A stretch of DNA of 64,000 nt from JBBECE01 sp040881985. Lineage in GTDB: Bacteria > Pseudomonadota > Alphaproteobacteria > Rhizobiales > Devosiaceae. The stretch spans positions 62,001-126,000 of the forward strand of contig JBBECE010000005.1 in assembly GCA_040881985.1 (NCBI GenBank), given 5' to 3'. Within the stretch, counting starts at the first letter, position 1; each line of letters starts with the position of its first letter. Under the pieces are notes generated by a model. It was not told the origin of the DNA and ran no database searches. It saw only the letters and a list, made by a program, of their open reading frames with translations. Positions 1 to 8,423 of this stretch are shown here, in pieces. Position numbers and translations under genes: made by a program.

Positions 1-476
1 TCGTAGCGCACCTCGACGAAGCCGGTCAGCGGGAAATCCTTGCGCATCGGGTGGCCGTCGAAGCCGTAGTCGGTGAGGATGCGTCGCAGATCCGGGTGAC
101 CGGAAAACAGAATGCCGTAAAGGTCATAGACCTCGCGTTCGTACCAGTTGGCGCCCGGAAACACCTCGCAGACCGAAGGCACCGGCGATGCTTCCTCGGT
201 CGTCAACTTCACCGCGATGCGGGCGTTCTGGGTCGGGGACAGCAGATGATAGACGACGTCGAAACGCTCATCGCGGCCGGGATAGTCGACCCCACAGAGG
301 TCGATGAAAGCAAAATAGCGGCACTGGTTGTCGTCGCGCAGCAGGCGCAGCACATCGGCGATGGCCGCGCGCTTGACGGTGATCGTCAGCTCGCCAAAAG
401 CCACCATGACGCCCAAAACGCTTTCGCCGAGTTTGGCGGTGACATAGTCGCCATGTTCGCGGAGGGCTTCGTCCAT
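1..476 (-). CDS. nuoC: NADH-quinone oxidoreductase subunit C (partial)
   Basis: The reading frame starts at the ATG at 476 and runs off the left edge without a stop, giving about 158 residues. The last visible part holds the subunit C signature (GANWYEREVYDLYGILF, then HPDLRRILTDYGFDGHPMRKDF). NuoC is the 30-kDa-type subunit of the peripheral arm of respiratory complex I and helps form the quinone-binding module. It lies 12 bases after nuoB in the same direction, so it belongs to the nuoABC operon. The C-terminal end is outside the window. Confidence 0.93.
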   Translation of the reverse strand, partial: MDEALREHGDYVTAKLGESVLGVMVAFGELTITVKRAAIADVLRLLRDDNQCRYFAFIDLCGVDYPGRDERFDVVYHLLSPTQNARIAVKLTTEEASPVPSVCEVFPGANWYEREVYDLYGILFSGHPDLRRILTDYGFDGHPMRKDFPLTGFVEVRY

Positions 477-488
477 GGGGTCAATCGC

Positions 489-1067
489 TCAACGTTCGAT
501 CGTGCCGGTGCGGCGGATCTTCTTCTGCAGGAGCAGAACGCCGTAAAGCAGCGCCTCGGCGGTCGGCGGGCAGCCGGGAACATAGATATCGACGGGTACG
601 ATGCGGTCGCAGCCGCGCACCACCGAATAGGAATAATGGTAGTAGCCGCCGCCATTGGCGCACGAGCCCATCGAAATGACGTAACGCGGCTCCGGCATCT
701 GGTCGTAAACCTTGCGCAGCGCCGGGGCCATTTTGTTGGTTAGCGTGCCGGCGACGATCATCACGTCGGCCTGGCGGGGGGACGCACGCGGGGCGAAGCC
801 GAAGCGCTCGGCGTCGTAGCGCGGCATGTTCATCTGCATCATCTCGACGGCGCAGCACGCCAAGCCAAAAGTCAGCCACATCAACGAGCCGGTGCGCGCC
901 CAGTTGATGAGATCGTCCGAGGCGGTGACGAGGAACCCCTTGTCGGCGAGTTCGTTGTCGATCTCGGTGAAATAGCCGGTATCGAGCGAGACGGCCTTGC
1001 CGGTGAAGGGATCGACCGCCCCCATCCGGCGCGGCGTCATCGGCAGGTGCGGGTCGGTCAATCCCAT
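489..1067 (-). CDS. nuoB: NADH-quinone oxidoreductase subunit B
   Basis: A 192-residue protein carrying the N2 [4Fe-4S] cluster of complex I at the junction with the membrane arm. The cluster ligands are visible: the tandem Cys71-Cys72 in GLACCAVEMM, Cys136 in GSCANGG and Cys166 in VPGCPPTAEAL. The ATG at 1067 is preferred because AGGGGCCC lies 5-13 bases upstream; an in-frame ATG at 1088 would add seven residues. The start overlaps the end of nuoA by about 10 bases, which implies translational coupling. Confidence 0.95.
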   Translation of the reverse strand: MGLTDPHLPMTPRRMGAVDPFTGKAVSLDTGYFTEIDNELADKGFLVTASDDLINWARTGSLMWLTFGLACCAVEMMQMNMPRYDAERFGFAPRASPRQADVMIVAGTLTNKMAPALRKVYDQMPEPRYVISMGSCANGGGYYHYSYSVVRGCDRIVPVDIYVPGCPPTAEALLYGVLLLQKKIRRTGTIER

Positions 1068-1423
1068 TCGAGGGCCCCTTTCCGCCATTCATAGACAAAG
1101 CCTATGGTCAGGACGGCGAGGAAGATCATCATTGCCCAGAAGCCGAACCAGCCGACGTCGCGGAAAGCAGCCGCCCAGGGGAAGAGGAACGCCACTTCGA
1201 GGTCGAAAACGATGAACAGGATCGAGACGAGATAGTAGCGCACGTCGAACTTCATCCGCGCGTCGTCGAAGGCGTTGAAGCCGCACTCATACGCCGAGAC
1301 CTTCTCGGAATCGGGACGCTTGACGGCGATGATGAAGGGGGCAACCAGCAGCGCCAGACCGATGACCCCGGACAGCCCGATGAACAGCACAACCGGCAGA
1401 TAATCGCTGAGGAGCAGCTGCAT
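1058..1423 (-). CDS. nuoA: NADH-quinone oxidoreductase subunit A
   Basis: A 121-residue membrane protein with three hydrophobic segments (about 8-30, 64-85 and 90-110). The family signature YECGFNAFDDARMKFDVRYY sits in the conserved loop between the first and second helices. NuoA anchors the peripheral arm of proton-pumping complex I at the quinone site. It is the first gene of the nuo operon, so the operon promoter should lie in 1424-1600. I see no clearly convincing promoter hexamers there. Confidence 0.95.
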   Translation of the reverse strand: MQLLLSDYLPVVLFIGLSGVIGLALLVAPFIIAVKRPDSEKVSAYECGFNAFDDARMKFDVRYYLVSILFIVFDLEVAFLFPWAAAFRDVGWFGFWAMMIFLAVLTIGFVYEWRKGALEWD

Positions 1424-1603
1424 GACGGCTCGCCTTGGATTGTCTTGGCACGGCCGGACGGCCTGCCTGTTCCTGCGGTATGGCGCCTCGCGCGTCCGGC
1501 CGCTGTCGGGCTAGGGCTTAGCCCAGCCAAAGGGTTGATTCAAGGGAGAATGCGTGGGAATCCGGCGGCTTCCGGTCGCTTGATCAGACGCGCTGCGCCG
1601 TCA

Positions 1604-1632
1604 GCAAAAAGCCCCGCCGGAGCGGGGCTTTC
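1604..1632 (-). terminator. Rho-independent terminator of the first beta-barrel gene
   Basis: A 7-bp GC stem (1611-1617 with 1622-1628, loop CGGA) is followed on the minus strand by a T run at 1606-1610. It lies 27 bases after the stop of the leftward porin-like gene that ends at 1659 and separates it from the nuo promoter region. Confidence 0.8.
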
Positions 1633-1658
1633 AGCACATCAGTTTGAGGATATTTCGG

Positions 1659-2189
1659 TCAGTTGGCGTGCCAGAGCACGCCGATCGAGGCTATGGCGTA
1701 ATCGAAGCCAGGGTCGCCGATGTCGCCGATGCCCCTCAGTTCGCCGCGCACGCTCATTCTATCGCCAACCGCGATCTCGAGGCCGCCGCCAAAGGCGAAG
1801 GTGGAGGTTCCGTTGACGTATCCGATTTCGCCGAGTTTGTAGATGAGCACATCGCCGCCCAAAACAAGACCCAGGCGGCCGCGCAGATAGGCTTCGAAGC
1901 CGAGATTGCCGCTGAAATCGGTGACGATGCCACCCATCGCCTCAGCGCCGACCAGGAAATTATCCCCGAGGAGAAAGTTGATGCCGGCGACTTTGTCGAA
2001 CGACCAGTAGTTGCTGCCGCCGAACCAAAATCCCTTCTGCACGCCGAAGTAGAAGCCTTCCCAATCGAAGCCGGCCTCGTCATACATCGGGGTCGACGGG
2101 ACCGCCGTGTAGAGATCGGTTGCCTGGGCGCCGGTCGCCAGCGCCAGGCTCGCCGCACCCGCCAGCGCCAATTGCTTGAACATGTTCAT
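1659..2189 (-). CDS. Outer-membrane beta-barrel protein (porin-like family)
   Basis: A 176-residue protein with a signal peptide (residues 1-23, cleavage after AQA). It continues with TDLYTAVPSTP and a WEGFYFGVQKGF motif typical of the first strand of small Omp25/Omp31-like barrels of rhizobia. The rest alternates Gly and aromatic residues in amphipathic strands and ends in an aromatic-containing strand (IGVLWHAN). The likely location is the outer membrane; the role is unknown. The start is supported by GAGG about 9 bases upstream. It is the last of three tandem leftward barrel genes, each separately spaced, so they are probably transcribed individually. Confidence 0.75.
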   Translation of the reverse strand: MNMFKQLALAGAASLALATGAQATDLYTAVPSTPMYDEAGFDWEGFYFGVQKGFWFGGSNYWSFDKVAGINFLLGDNFLVGAEAMGGIVTDFSGNLGFEAYLRGRLGLVLGGDVLIYKLGEIGYVNGTSTFAFGGGLEIAVGDRMSVRGELRGIGDIGDPGFDYAIASIGVLWHAN

Positions 2190-2376
2190 CGTCTGACCTC
2201 TTCCGTTCGATCCGAAGGCGACTCAAATTGCGCTTGCCGCCAAAATCGCACCAAAACCGGTCGCATTCAACGCCCAGAATGGCAAGCGCGCCAGTTTCAT
2301 CCAATATCCTTTGCAATTGGTTCAAATTGGCAACGAATGCCGAATTAACGCAGAATTTCAGGGGTTTGAGTCAAGC

Positions 2377-2403
2377 AAAAGGCCCCGCCGAAGCGGGGCC
2401 TTG
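2377..2403 (-). terminator. Rho-independent terminator of the second beta-barrel gene
   Basis: An 8-bp perfect stem GGCCCCGC/GCGGGGCC (2381-2388 with 2393-2400, loop CGAA) with a short T run on the minus strand at 2377-2380. It lies just past the stop at 2427 of the second leftward barrel gene. Confidence 0.8.
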
Positions 2404-2426
2404 AATTTCACGCCTTGATTCGACGA

Positions 2427-3134
2427 CTAGTTGATGTGCCAGTTGATGCCGGCGCGGATGGTCGTCTTGGAGAAGGCGGTGTTCGGCGGAGTACCGCCCG
2501 TATCGAACTCCCGGGCGCGGTAAGCGGTATAGCGGGCTTCGCCGAAGAAGGAGACGTTCGAGTCGGTGAATACCTCGATGCCGCCGCCAGCAGTCCAGCC
2601 GAAAACGTTCAGCGTTTCGCTGGTGCCGCCACCGGAGTCGGACCCACGCGTCACGTTTGCAAACGCCAAGCCACCCGTCAGGTAGGGCATGACGTTGCCG
2701 TCGTCACCGAGCGCGAAGCCAACGCGAACTCGCTTCGACCCTTCCCAGTTGATGCTGGCGGTGTAGGGATCGAAGGCCGCACTGCATTCCAGGGAAATGC
2801 ACGAGCCGGAAATGTTGGTCCACTCGATATCCTTTTCGATGCCGAACCGCAATGCGCTGTTCGAAGGGAACATCACGCCGACTTGAATGCCGGCAAGAAA
2901 GCCGGTCAGGTCAATGTCGTTACCGCCTGCAGGGCCTGGAAAGTTTGGTCCCGGCAGGTGGTCGGCGAGCCCCCAGCCATAGCCCTTATGGAAACCGAAA
3001 TACCAATCGGCGCCAGCCGACTCATCGAAGAACACCGGGTCCGCCGGTGCCACATAAAGATCGGTGGCCATCGCGCTCGCGGTTCCCGCGAGGCCAATCG
3101 CCACAGCAATAGCCAGTTTCTTTATTGCACTCAT
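2427..3134 (-). CDS. Outer-membrane beta-barrel protein
   Basis: A 235-residue protein starting MSAIKKLAIAVAIGLAGTA, a signal peptide cleaved near AMA-TDLYVAP. The frame stays open upstream to 3305, but only the ATG at 3134 is followed by a signal sequence, so that start was chosen. The mature part starts like its left neighbour (TDLY), has a DWYFGFHKGYGWG first-strand motif, and ends in a typical barrel C-terminal strand (TTIRAGINWHIN). Two cysteines (SGSCISLECSA) could form a loop disulfide. It is a paralogue-like neighbour of the genes on both sides; substrate or function cannot be read. Confidence 0.75.
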   Translation of the reverse strand: MSAIKKLAIAVAIGLAGTASAMATDLYVAPADPVFFDESAGADWYFGFHKGYGWGLADHLPGPNFPGPAGGNDIDLTGFLAGIQVGVMFPSNSALRFGIEKDIEWTNISGSCISLECSAAFDPYTASINWEGSKRVRVGFALGDDGNVMPYLTGGLAFANVTRGSDSGGGTSETLNVFGWTAGGGIEVFTDSNVSFFGEARYTAYRAREFDTGGTPPNTAFSKTTIRAGINWHIN

Positions 3135-3363
3135 GTTCACGACCCCTGTTCGACTGTTTTTTGTAGTTGTCCCTGTTTCGCACACTCGCCACTTGCTAGG
3201 CAAAGCAAAATAGCTTGCGGCGAAGCCGAATTGCCCGGAATCGGGGTTCGTGACGATTGCTTTTCGACTCACTGTTGCATTGAGGCAACAGAATCCGGCG
3301 TGCATCGGCGCCCACCTCCGAGACCTGGTTCAGGGAATCAGCAATTGAGGAGGGTGCAGCCCG

Positions 3364-3891
3364 TCAGAAATGGAACAGGGTGCTCAGCGACAGCTGTTGC
3401 TGGTCGGCGCCCCCGCTCAGCTCGTTGGCGTAAAGATACTGGCCGCGGAAGCTCAGCGTTTCAGAAAACGCCACCTCGATGCCGCCGCCGAAGAGGCCGA
3501 ACGTCTCCCCGGTCCCGGTGAGTTCGGCGCCGTAGCCGCCGGCGCCGTAGATCAGCACTTCGTCACCAACGATCATCCCGCCGCGGGCGAGGAGCTGCGC
3601 CTGGGCCTGCCAGACGCCGGTGCCGGTGTCGCGCAAGCCGATCACCGCGATTTCCGCGCCGATCAGGGCAAAGTCGAATCCGGCATTGATGCCGGCGATG
3701 CCGCCGAGTCCAAACAGCGAGTCCGGGCTGGTCATGACGCCGGTGCCCATGACCCCGGCGTAGAAGCCGGTCCAGTCATGCGCCGGCTCGTAGCCGGAAT
3801 AGGCGTCAGGGTAGTCTTCGGCGGCGAATGCCGGCGACGAGGCCATGCCAAACAGCACCGCCAGCCCGGCCGCTTTGAAGGCCTTCATCAT
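3364..3891 (-). CDS. Small outer-membrane beta-barrel protein
   Basis: About 175 residues with a signal peptide (MMKAFKAAGLAVLFGMASS, cleavage near AFA-AED). A HDWTGFYAGVMG segment marks the first strand and the C-terminus is LSLSTLFHF, ending in Phe as outer-membrane barrels usually do. The start is one of two adjacent ATGs (3891 or 3888) behind GGAGTT; an upstream ATG at 3957 lacks a signal sequence. It is the first of three consecutive barrel genes. No clear terminator follows it. Confidence 0.7.
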   Translation of the reverse strand: MMKAFKAAGLAVLFGMASSPAFAAEDYPDAYSGYEPAHDWTGFYAGVMGTGVMTSPDSLFGLGGIAGINAGFDFALIGAEIAVIGLRDTGTGVWQAQAQLLARGGMIVGDEVLIYGAGGYGAELTGTGETFGLFGGGIEVAFSETLSFRGQYLYANELSGGADQQQLSLSTLFHF

Positions 3892-4102
3892 GCCAACTCC
3901 AGTCTTTCGCGCCAGTTCTCGGCCGGCGTATTTTCTCGTGTCCGGGGGCAATCTCAAATCATCTCGCCCGCGGTGGTTAGCGAACGAAGCAGCGGCATTC
4001 TCTAGGGGATGTTCGAGACTAATGTAGGGACGTTCGGGGGCGATTCAATGGCCCGGCCGGATGGGGTGGGCCTGGACCGGACGCCTCTGAGGGTGGGTTG
4101 AA

Positions 4103-4179
4103 TGGCGGGAGCGACGGGACTCGAACCCGCGACCTCTGGCGTGACAGGCCAGCGCTCTAACCAACTGAGCTACGCCCCC
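4103..4179 (-). tRNA. tRNA-Asp (GTC)
   Basis: A complete 77-nt cloverleaf on the minus strand. The acceptor stem is GGGGGCG with CGCTCCC (one G-U pair), the T arm is GGTTCGAGTCCC, and the anticodon stem CTGGC/GCCAG holds loop CTGTCAC with anticodon GTC. The 3' CCA is encoded. Confidence 0.97.
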
Positions 4180-4297
4180 CTCGAAGGGTCGCGGAGCTTT
4201 ACGGGCGAGCCCTTTCCAAGTCAAGGAGCGGTCCGCCTCGCCGCGCCTCAATCCATTCCCGGCATGCTAGCTTCGTCCGCATCCGGAGTGCCCACCA

Positions 4298-5138
4298 ATG
4301 GCGCGCATCGCGCTGATCCTGCATCGCCTCGATCTGATGTACCACGGACTCATTCCGAGGCCGGTTTACGACATCACGCTGACAACTCGCGAGCTCGCCC
4401 GGCGCGGGCACACGGTCTTCACCGTGCGCGATCCCGGACGATTTATTCCGGCCGACGCCGCGATCCTGCATGTGGATTGCTCGGTCGTGCCCGAAGCCTA
4501 TCTCGAACTGGCGTCGCGCTATCCGCGTTGTCTCAACGGACGGTGCGGGGACATCACCAAGCGGCACGTCTCCGGTGCGCAAATCGCATTGCATCCCACA
4601 TGGGCGGGACCCGTCATCGTCAAGTCCAACCTCAACCATGGCGGCGGCCCGGAACGCGCCCTTAATCGCCATGCTCGCTGGTTCCAGATGGCAACGCCGT
4701 TTCCTGGTCTGCCTCCGCCCTTCTCGTATCGAGTGTTCGATCGCCTTGTTCGACGTGCCCGAGAGCCTCGGCAGCGATCCCGACCTCGTCGTGGAAATTT
4801 TAAATCCCGAGCGGGTGAACGGCGGCTATGGCGTGCACTCATGGCAATTCATGGGCGACAACGGCTATGTCTATTTTGCGCGCGGCCCGGACCCCGTCGT
4901 CCGCTTCTCGGTCGCGGAAGCTGTGGAGTTCAGGCTCCTGCCCGATCTTGAAGTCGAGCGGGCCCGCATCGGCCTCGACTTCGGCAAAATCGACTACATC
5001 CTTCTCGACGGCAAACCGCTGGTCATCGACGCCAACAAGACCGTCGGCAATGCCAGCCGGCCCGGATGGCGAGCCCCTGATCGAAACGGCGAGGACTTGC
5101 GCTCCAACGCCCTGGAGCGCGCGCTGGGAATTGCCTGA
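4298..5138 (+). pseudogene. ATP-grasp-like protein gene with one frameshift
   Basis: Translation from the ATG at 4298 gives a coherent protein (MARIALILHRLDLMYHGLI, later VIVKSNLNHGGGPERALN). At about 4735-4760 the sense moves by one base into the frame that continues FDVPESLGSDPDLVVEILNPE and ends at 5138 with a DFGKIDYILLDGKPLVIDAN motif. That last motif resembles the metal- and ATP-binding end of ATP-grasp enzymes. Together the two halves make about 280 residues, a plausible full length. Either the gene is inactivated by a single indel or there is a sequencing error. No substrate can be assigned. Confidence 0.65.
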
Positions 5139-5181
5139 GGAAAGAGCCGGCTCGCCGAGCCGTAGCTCGAGGAGCGGAGGC

Positions 5182-5257
5182 TGGTGGGCGGTGAGAGGCT
5201 CGAACTCCCGACATCCACGGTGTAAACGTGGCGCTCTACCGGCTGAGCTAACCGCCC
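5182..5257 (-). tRNA. tRNA-Val (TAC)
   Basis: A 76-nt cloverleaf on the minus strand. The acceptor stem is GGGCGGT/ACCGCCC, the D arm contains AGCTCAGCCGGTAGAGC, and the anticodon stem CCACG/CGTGG holds loop TTTACAC (anticodon TAC). The T arm contains GTTCGAGCC and CCA is encoded. Confidence 0.97.
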
Positions 5258-5340
5258 GGATCGGGGCCGGTCTATTGGCCGGGCCCCTCGCGGTCAAACG
5301 AAAAGCGGCGCCGCGCCGTCCCCTGCCCGTCCCCGCCAAT

Positions 5341-5366
5341 ACAAAGGCCCCGGCGAACCGGGGCCT
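5341..5366 (-). terminator. Rho-independent terminator of the HU gene
   Basis: A 9-bp perfect stem AGGCCCCGG/CCGGGGCCT (5345-5353 with 5358-5366, loop CGAA) with TTTGT on the minus strand after it. It lies 25 bases beyond the HU stop codon. Confidence 0.85.
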
Positions 5367-5391
5367 CGGAAATCTGCCGCAGGCGAAGGGC

Positions 5392-5664
5392 CTAGTTGAC
5401 GGCTTGCTTGAGCTGCTTGCCGGCCTTGAACTTTGGCACATTGCTGGCCGGAATGCTGATCGGGGCGCCGGTGGCGGGATTGCGTCCCTGCGTGGCCTTG
5501 CGGTGCGAAACGGCGAAAGTGCCAAAACCGACCAGGCGCACGTCACCGCCATTCTTCAGCGTCATCGTGATCGCATCGAAAACCGCATCGACCGCTTCGG
5601 CCGCCTGCGATTTTGTGATGCCTGACTTGCTCGCCGCGGCGGCGATCAGATCGTTCTTGTTCAT
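5392..5664 (-). CDS. hup: DNA-binding protein HU
   Basis: A 90-residue histone-like protein of standard HU length. It has the HU/IHF signature VGFGTFAVSHRKATQGRNPATG, whose beta arm carries the DNA-contacting Arg-Asn-Pro and includes the DNA-kinking proline. The N-terminal MNKNDLIAAAA helix-turn dimerisation part is also present. HU compacts and bends DNA and assists replication and recombination. It lies downstream of lon in the same direction, an order conserved in rhizobia, and has its own terminator. Confidence 0.96.
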   Translation of the reverse strand: MNKNDLIAAAASKSGITKSQAAEAVDAVFDAITMTLKNGGDVRLVGFGTFAVSHRKATQGRNPATGAPISIPASNVPKFKAGKQLKQAVN

Positions 5665-5831
5665 GAGTCCATCCTCTTCGTCATTTGCCTGACATCAGAA
5701 TCAGACGTGAGCGTCGGCAGTGTTGTCGATTCCGGGCGAAAAGCAAGGATTTCCGCCGGTTTTGCCCATGTGAACAAACTGCGGGATAACCCTGATTCGG
5801 GTCACCCCGCCATGGCTTTTTCGTCTCCGCC

Positions 5832-8267
5832 TCAGTGCGCGACGACGGTCTCCGACTCATCCGGCTCGGCCGGCGGAGTGGCCGGCGCCTTGCCCTCTTC
5901 CTCGGGCTCCCACTCGATCGGCACCGGCTGGGTGAGGAGCGCGTGCTTGATCACCTCGTCCATGCGGCTGACCGGAACGATCTCCATCCCCCTGGTCACC
6001 GTTTCCGGTATCTCACTGAGATCGCGGACGTTTTCCTCGGGAATGAGGACCGTTTTGATGCCACCACGGAGCGCCGCGAGCAGCTTTTCCTTGAGCCCGC
6101 CGATCGGCAGTATCCTGCCCCGCAGCGTGATCTCGCCGGTCATCGCGATGTCGTGGCGGACCGGGATTTCGGTCATGACCGAGATGATTGCGGTGGCCAT
6201 GGCGATGCCGGCGGACGGCCCGTCCTTCGGGGTCGCGCCCTCGGGGACGTGGACGTGGATATCGACCTTGTCAAACTTCGGCGGCTTGACGCCGATGCTG
6301 AGCGCCCGGCTCCTGACATAGGTCGCCGCGGCCGAGATCGATTCCTTCATCACCTCTTTCAGGTTGCCGGTGACGGTCATCCGGCCCTTGCCGGGGGTCC
6401 GGATGCCCTCGATGGTCAGCAGCTCGCCGCCGACATTCGTCCAGGCGAGACCGGTGACGACACCGACCTGGGCTTCGGCGTCGATCTCCCCGAAGCGGAA
6501 CTTCGGCGGGCCGAGATAGTCCTCGACGACTTGCTCGGTGACCGCGATCTTGCCCTTGTCCGTGGTCATCAGCTCCTTGATCGATTTGCGCATCAGATTG
6601 GCAAGCTCGCGCTTCAGGTTCCGGACGCCCGCCTCGCGGGTGTAGCGGCGAATGAGCAGCAGCAGGGATGCGTCCGGCAGCTCGAATTCCTCGCGTTTGA
6701 GGCCATGCGCCTCGAACAATTCCGGCAGCAGGTGCCGACGAGCGATTTCGGCCTTCTCGTCCTCGGTGTAGCCGGAGATGCGGATGATCTCCATCCGGTC
6801 CATCAGCGGGGAGGGAATGTTGAGCGTGTTGGCGGTGGTCACGAACATCACGTCCGAAAGATCGTATTCGACCTCGAGGTAGTGATCCATGAAGGTCGAG
6901 TTCTGTTCGGGGTCGAGTACCTCGAGCAGCGCCGAGGACGGATCGCCGCGGAAGTCCATGCCCATCTTGTCGATCTCATCGAGCAGGAACAGCGGGTTGG
7001 ATTTTCCCGCCTTGCGCATCGACTGGATGACCTTGCCGGGCAATGACCCGATATAGGTGCGCCGGTGGCCGCGGATTTCGGCCTCATCGCGCACTCCGCC
7101 CAGCGACATGCGGATGAACTCGCGGCCGGTCGCCTTGGCGATCGACTTGCCGAGCGAGGTCTTGCCGACGCCCGGGGGGCCGACGAGGCAGAGGATCGGA
7201 CCTTTCAGCTTGCCGGTACGGCTTTGCACGGCGAGATATTCGACGATCCGTTCCTTGACCTTGTCGAGACCGAAATGGTCGTCCTCGAGCACCTTTTCAG
7301 AGAAGGCGAGGTCGGTCTTGATGCGCGAGCGCTTCTTCCAGGGTAAGCCCAGGAGCCAGTCGAGATAATTGCGGACGACGGTCGCTTCCGCCGACATCGG
7401 GCTCATTTGCTTGAGCTTCTTGACCTCGGCATTGGCCTTGCCGCGCGCCTCCTTGGAGAGGCGCGTCTTCTTGATCCGCTCCTCGAGTTCGCCGACCTCG
7501 TCGGCGCCGTCCTCGGAATCCCCGAGTTCGCGCTGGATCGCCTTCATCTGCTCGTTGAGATAGTACTCGCGCTGGGTCTTCTCCATCTGCCGCTTGACGC
7601 GGGTGCGGATGCGCTTTTCGACTTGCAGCACGCCGATCTCGCCTTCCATCAGGGCGAGCACCTTTTCGAGCCGCGCGGTGACTGAATCGAGCGCCAGCAC
7701 CGCCTGCCGGTCCTGAATCTTGACGGCGAGGTGCGAGGCGATGGTATCGGCGAGCTTGGCGTGATCTTCGATCTGGGTGACCGAAGAAACAACTTCCGGT
7801 GAGACCTTCTTGTTGAGCTTGACGTAATTCTCGAACTCGGCGATCGCCGAACGGGACAATGCCTCGGCCTCGACCTCGTCATGCGCCTTCTCGGTGAGCA
7901 GGGCGACACTCGCCTCGAGATATTCCTCGGTCTGGACGAATTCCTGGATGCGGGCGCGGCTGACGCCTTCGACGAGAATCTTCACCGTCCCGTCCGGCAG
8001 CTTGAGGAGCTGCAGGATCGAGGCGACGGTGCCGACATCGTAGAGATCGGCGGGCTTGGGGTCGTCGTCCTGGGCGTTCTTCTGGGTCAGGAAGAGGACG
8101 TTCTTGTCCTCGCGCATCACTTCTTCGAGCGCCTTGACCGATTTCTCCCGGCCGACGAACAGCGGCACGATCATCGAGGGGAAGACCACGATGTCGCGCA
8201 ACGGCAGGACCGGATAGACGTCGTTGGTGCCGGCCGGCGGAGTTGAGGATTTCGCGATTTCAGCCAT
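5832..8267 (-). CDS. lon: ATP-dependent protease Lon
   Basis: An 811-residue cytosolic AAA+ serine protease. The N-terminal substrate-binding domain starts VYPVLPLRDIVVFPSMIVPL. Walker A is GPPGVGKTS (about residue 370) and Walker B is FLLDEIDKM. The catalytic Ser lies in PKDGPSAGIAMATA (about residue 684), with the dyad Lys in GGLKEKLLAALRGG. Lon degrades misfolded and selected regulatory proteins. It follows clpX in the same direction with a 156-base gap that contains a candidate heat-shock promoter. The last 20 residues are acidic and low-complexity. Confidence 0.98.
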   Translation of the reverse strand: MAEIAKSSTPPAGTNDVYPVLPLRDIVVFPSMIVPLFVGREKSVKALEEVMREDKNVLFLTQKNAQDDDPKPADLYDVGTVASILQLLKLPDGTVKILVEGVSRARIQEFVQTEEYLEASVALLTEKAHDEVEAEALSRSAIAEFENYVKLNKKVSPEVVSSVTQIEDHAKLADTIASHLAVKIQDRQAVLALDSVTARLEKVLALMEGEIGVLQVEKRIRTRVKRQMEKTQREYYLNEQMKAIQRELGDSEDGADEVGELEERIKKTRLSKEARGKANAEVKKLKQMSPMSAEATVVRNYLDWLLGLPWKKRSRIKTDLAFSEKVLEDDHFGLDKVKERIVEYLAVQSRTGKLKGPILCLVGPPGVGKTSLGKSIAKATGREFIRMSLGGVRDEAEIRGHRRTYIGSLPGKVIQSMRKAGKSNPLFLLDEIDKMGMDFRGDPSSALLEVLDPEQNSTFMDHYLEVEYDLSDVMFVTTANTLNIPSPLMDRMEIIRISGYTEDEKAEIARRHLLPELFEAHGLKREEFELPDASLLLLIRRYTREAGVRNLKRELANLMRKSIKELMTTDKGKIAVTEQVVEDYLGPPKFRFGEIDAEAQVGVVTGLAWTNVGGELLTIEGIRTPGKGRMTVTGNLKEVMKESISAAATYVRSRALSIGVKPPKFDKVDIHVHVPEGATPKDGPSAGIAMATAIISVMTEIPVRHDIAMTGEITLRGRILPIGGLKEKLLAALRGGIKTVLIPEENVRDLSEIPETVTRGMEIVPVSRMDEVIKHALLTQPVPIEWEPEEEGKAPATPPAEPDESETVVAH

Positions 8268-8370
8268 GGCGTGCCCTTTCCCGGTGTCAGTTGGTCCGGA
8301 TTAAGGCCCTGGGCGGCCCGCCGGACATCAGCCGATCCGCCCGAACGGGCGCGGAACGGAACTCAGACAC

Positions 8371-8401
8371 ACTAGATAGGATTCGCCGCGGGCAAGACAA
8401 G
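8371..8401 (-). promoter_or_regulatory. Candidate RpoH (sigma-32) promoter for lon
   Basis: On the minus strand CTTG (8401-8398), a 17-base spacer and CCTATCTAGT (8380-8371) fit the heat-shock promoter consensus published for alphaproteobacteria (CTTG, 17-18 bases, CYTATNTNNG) at all defined positions but the last. Transcription would begin about 95 bases before the lon start codon. The call rests on pattern matching only. Confidence 0.6.
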
Positions 8402-8423
8402 CGCGCCGGGGGGCCGCGGAAAG

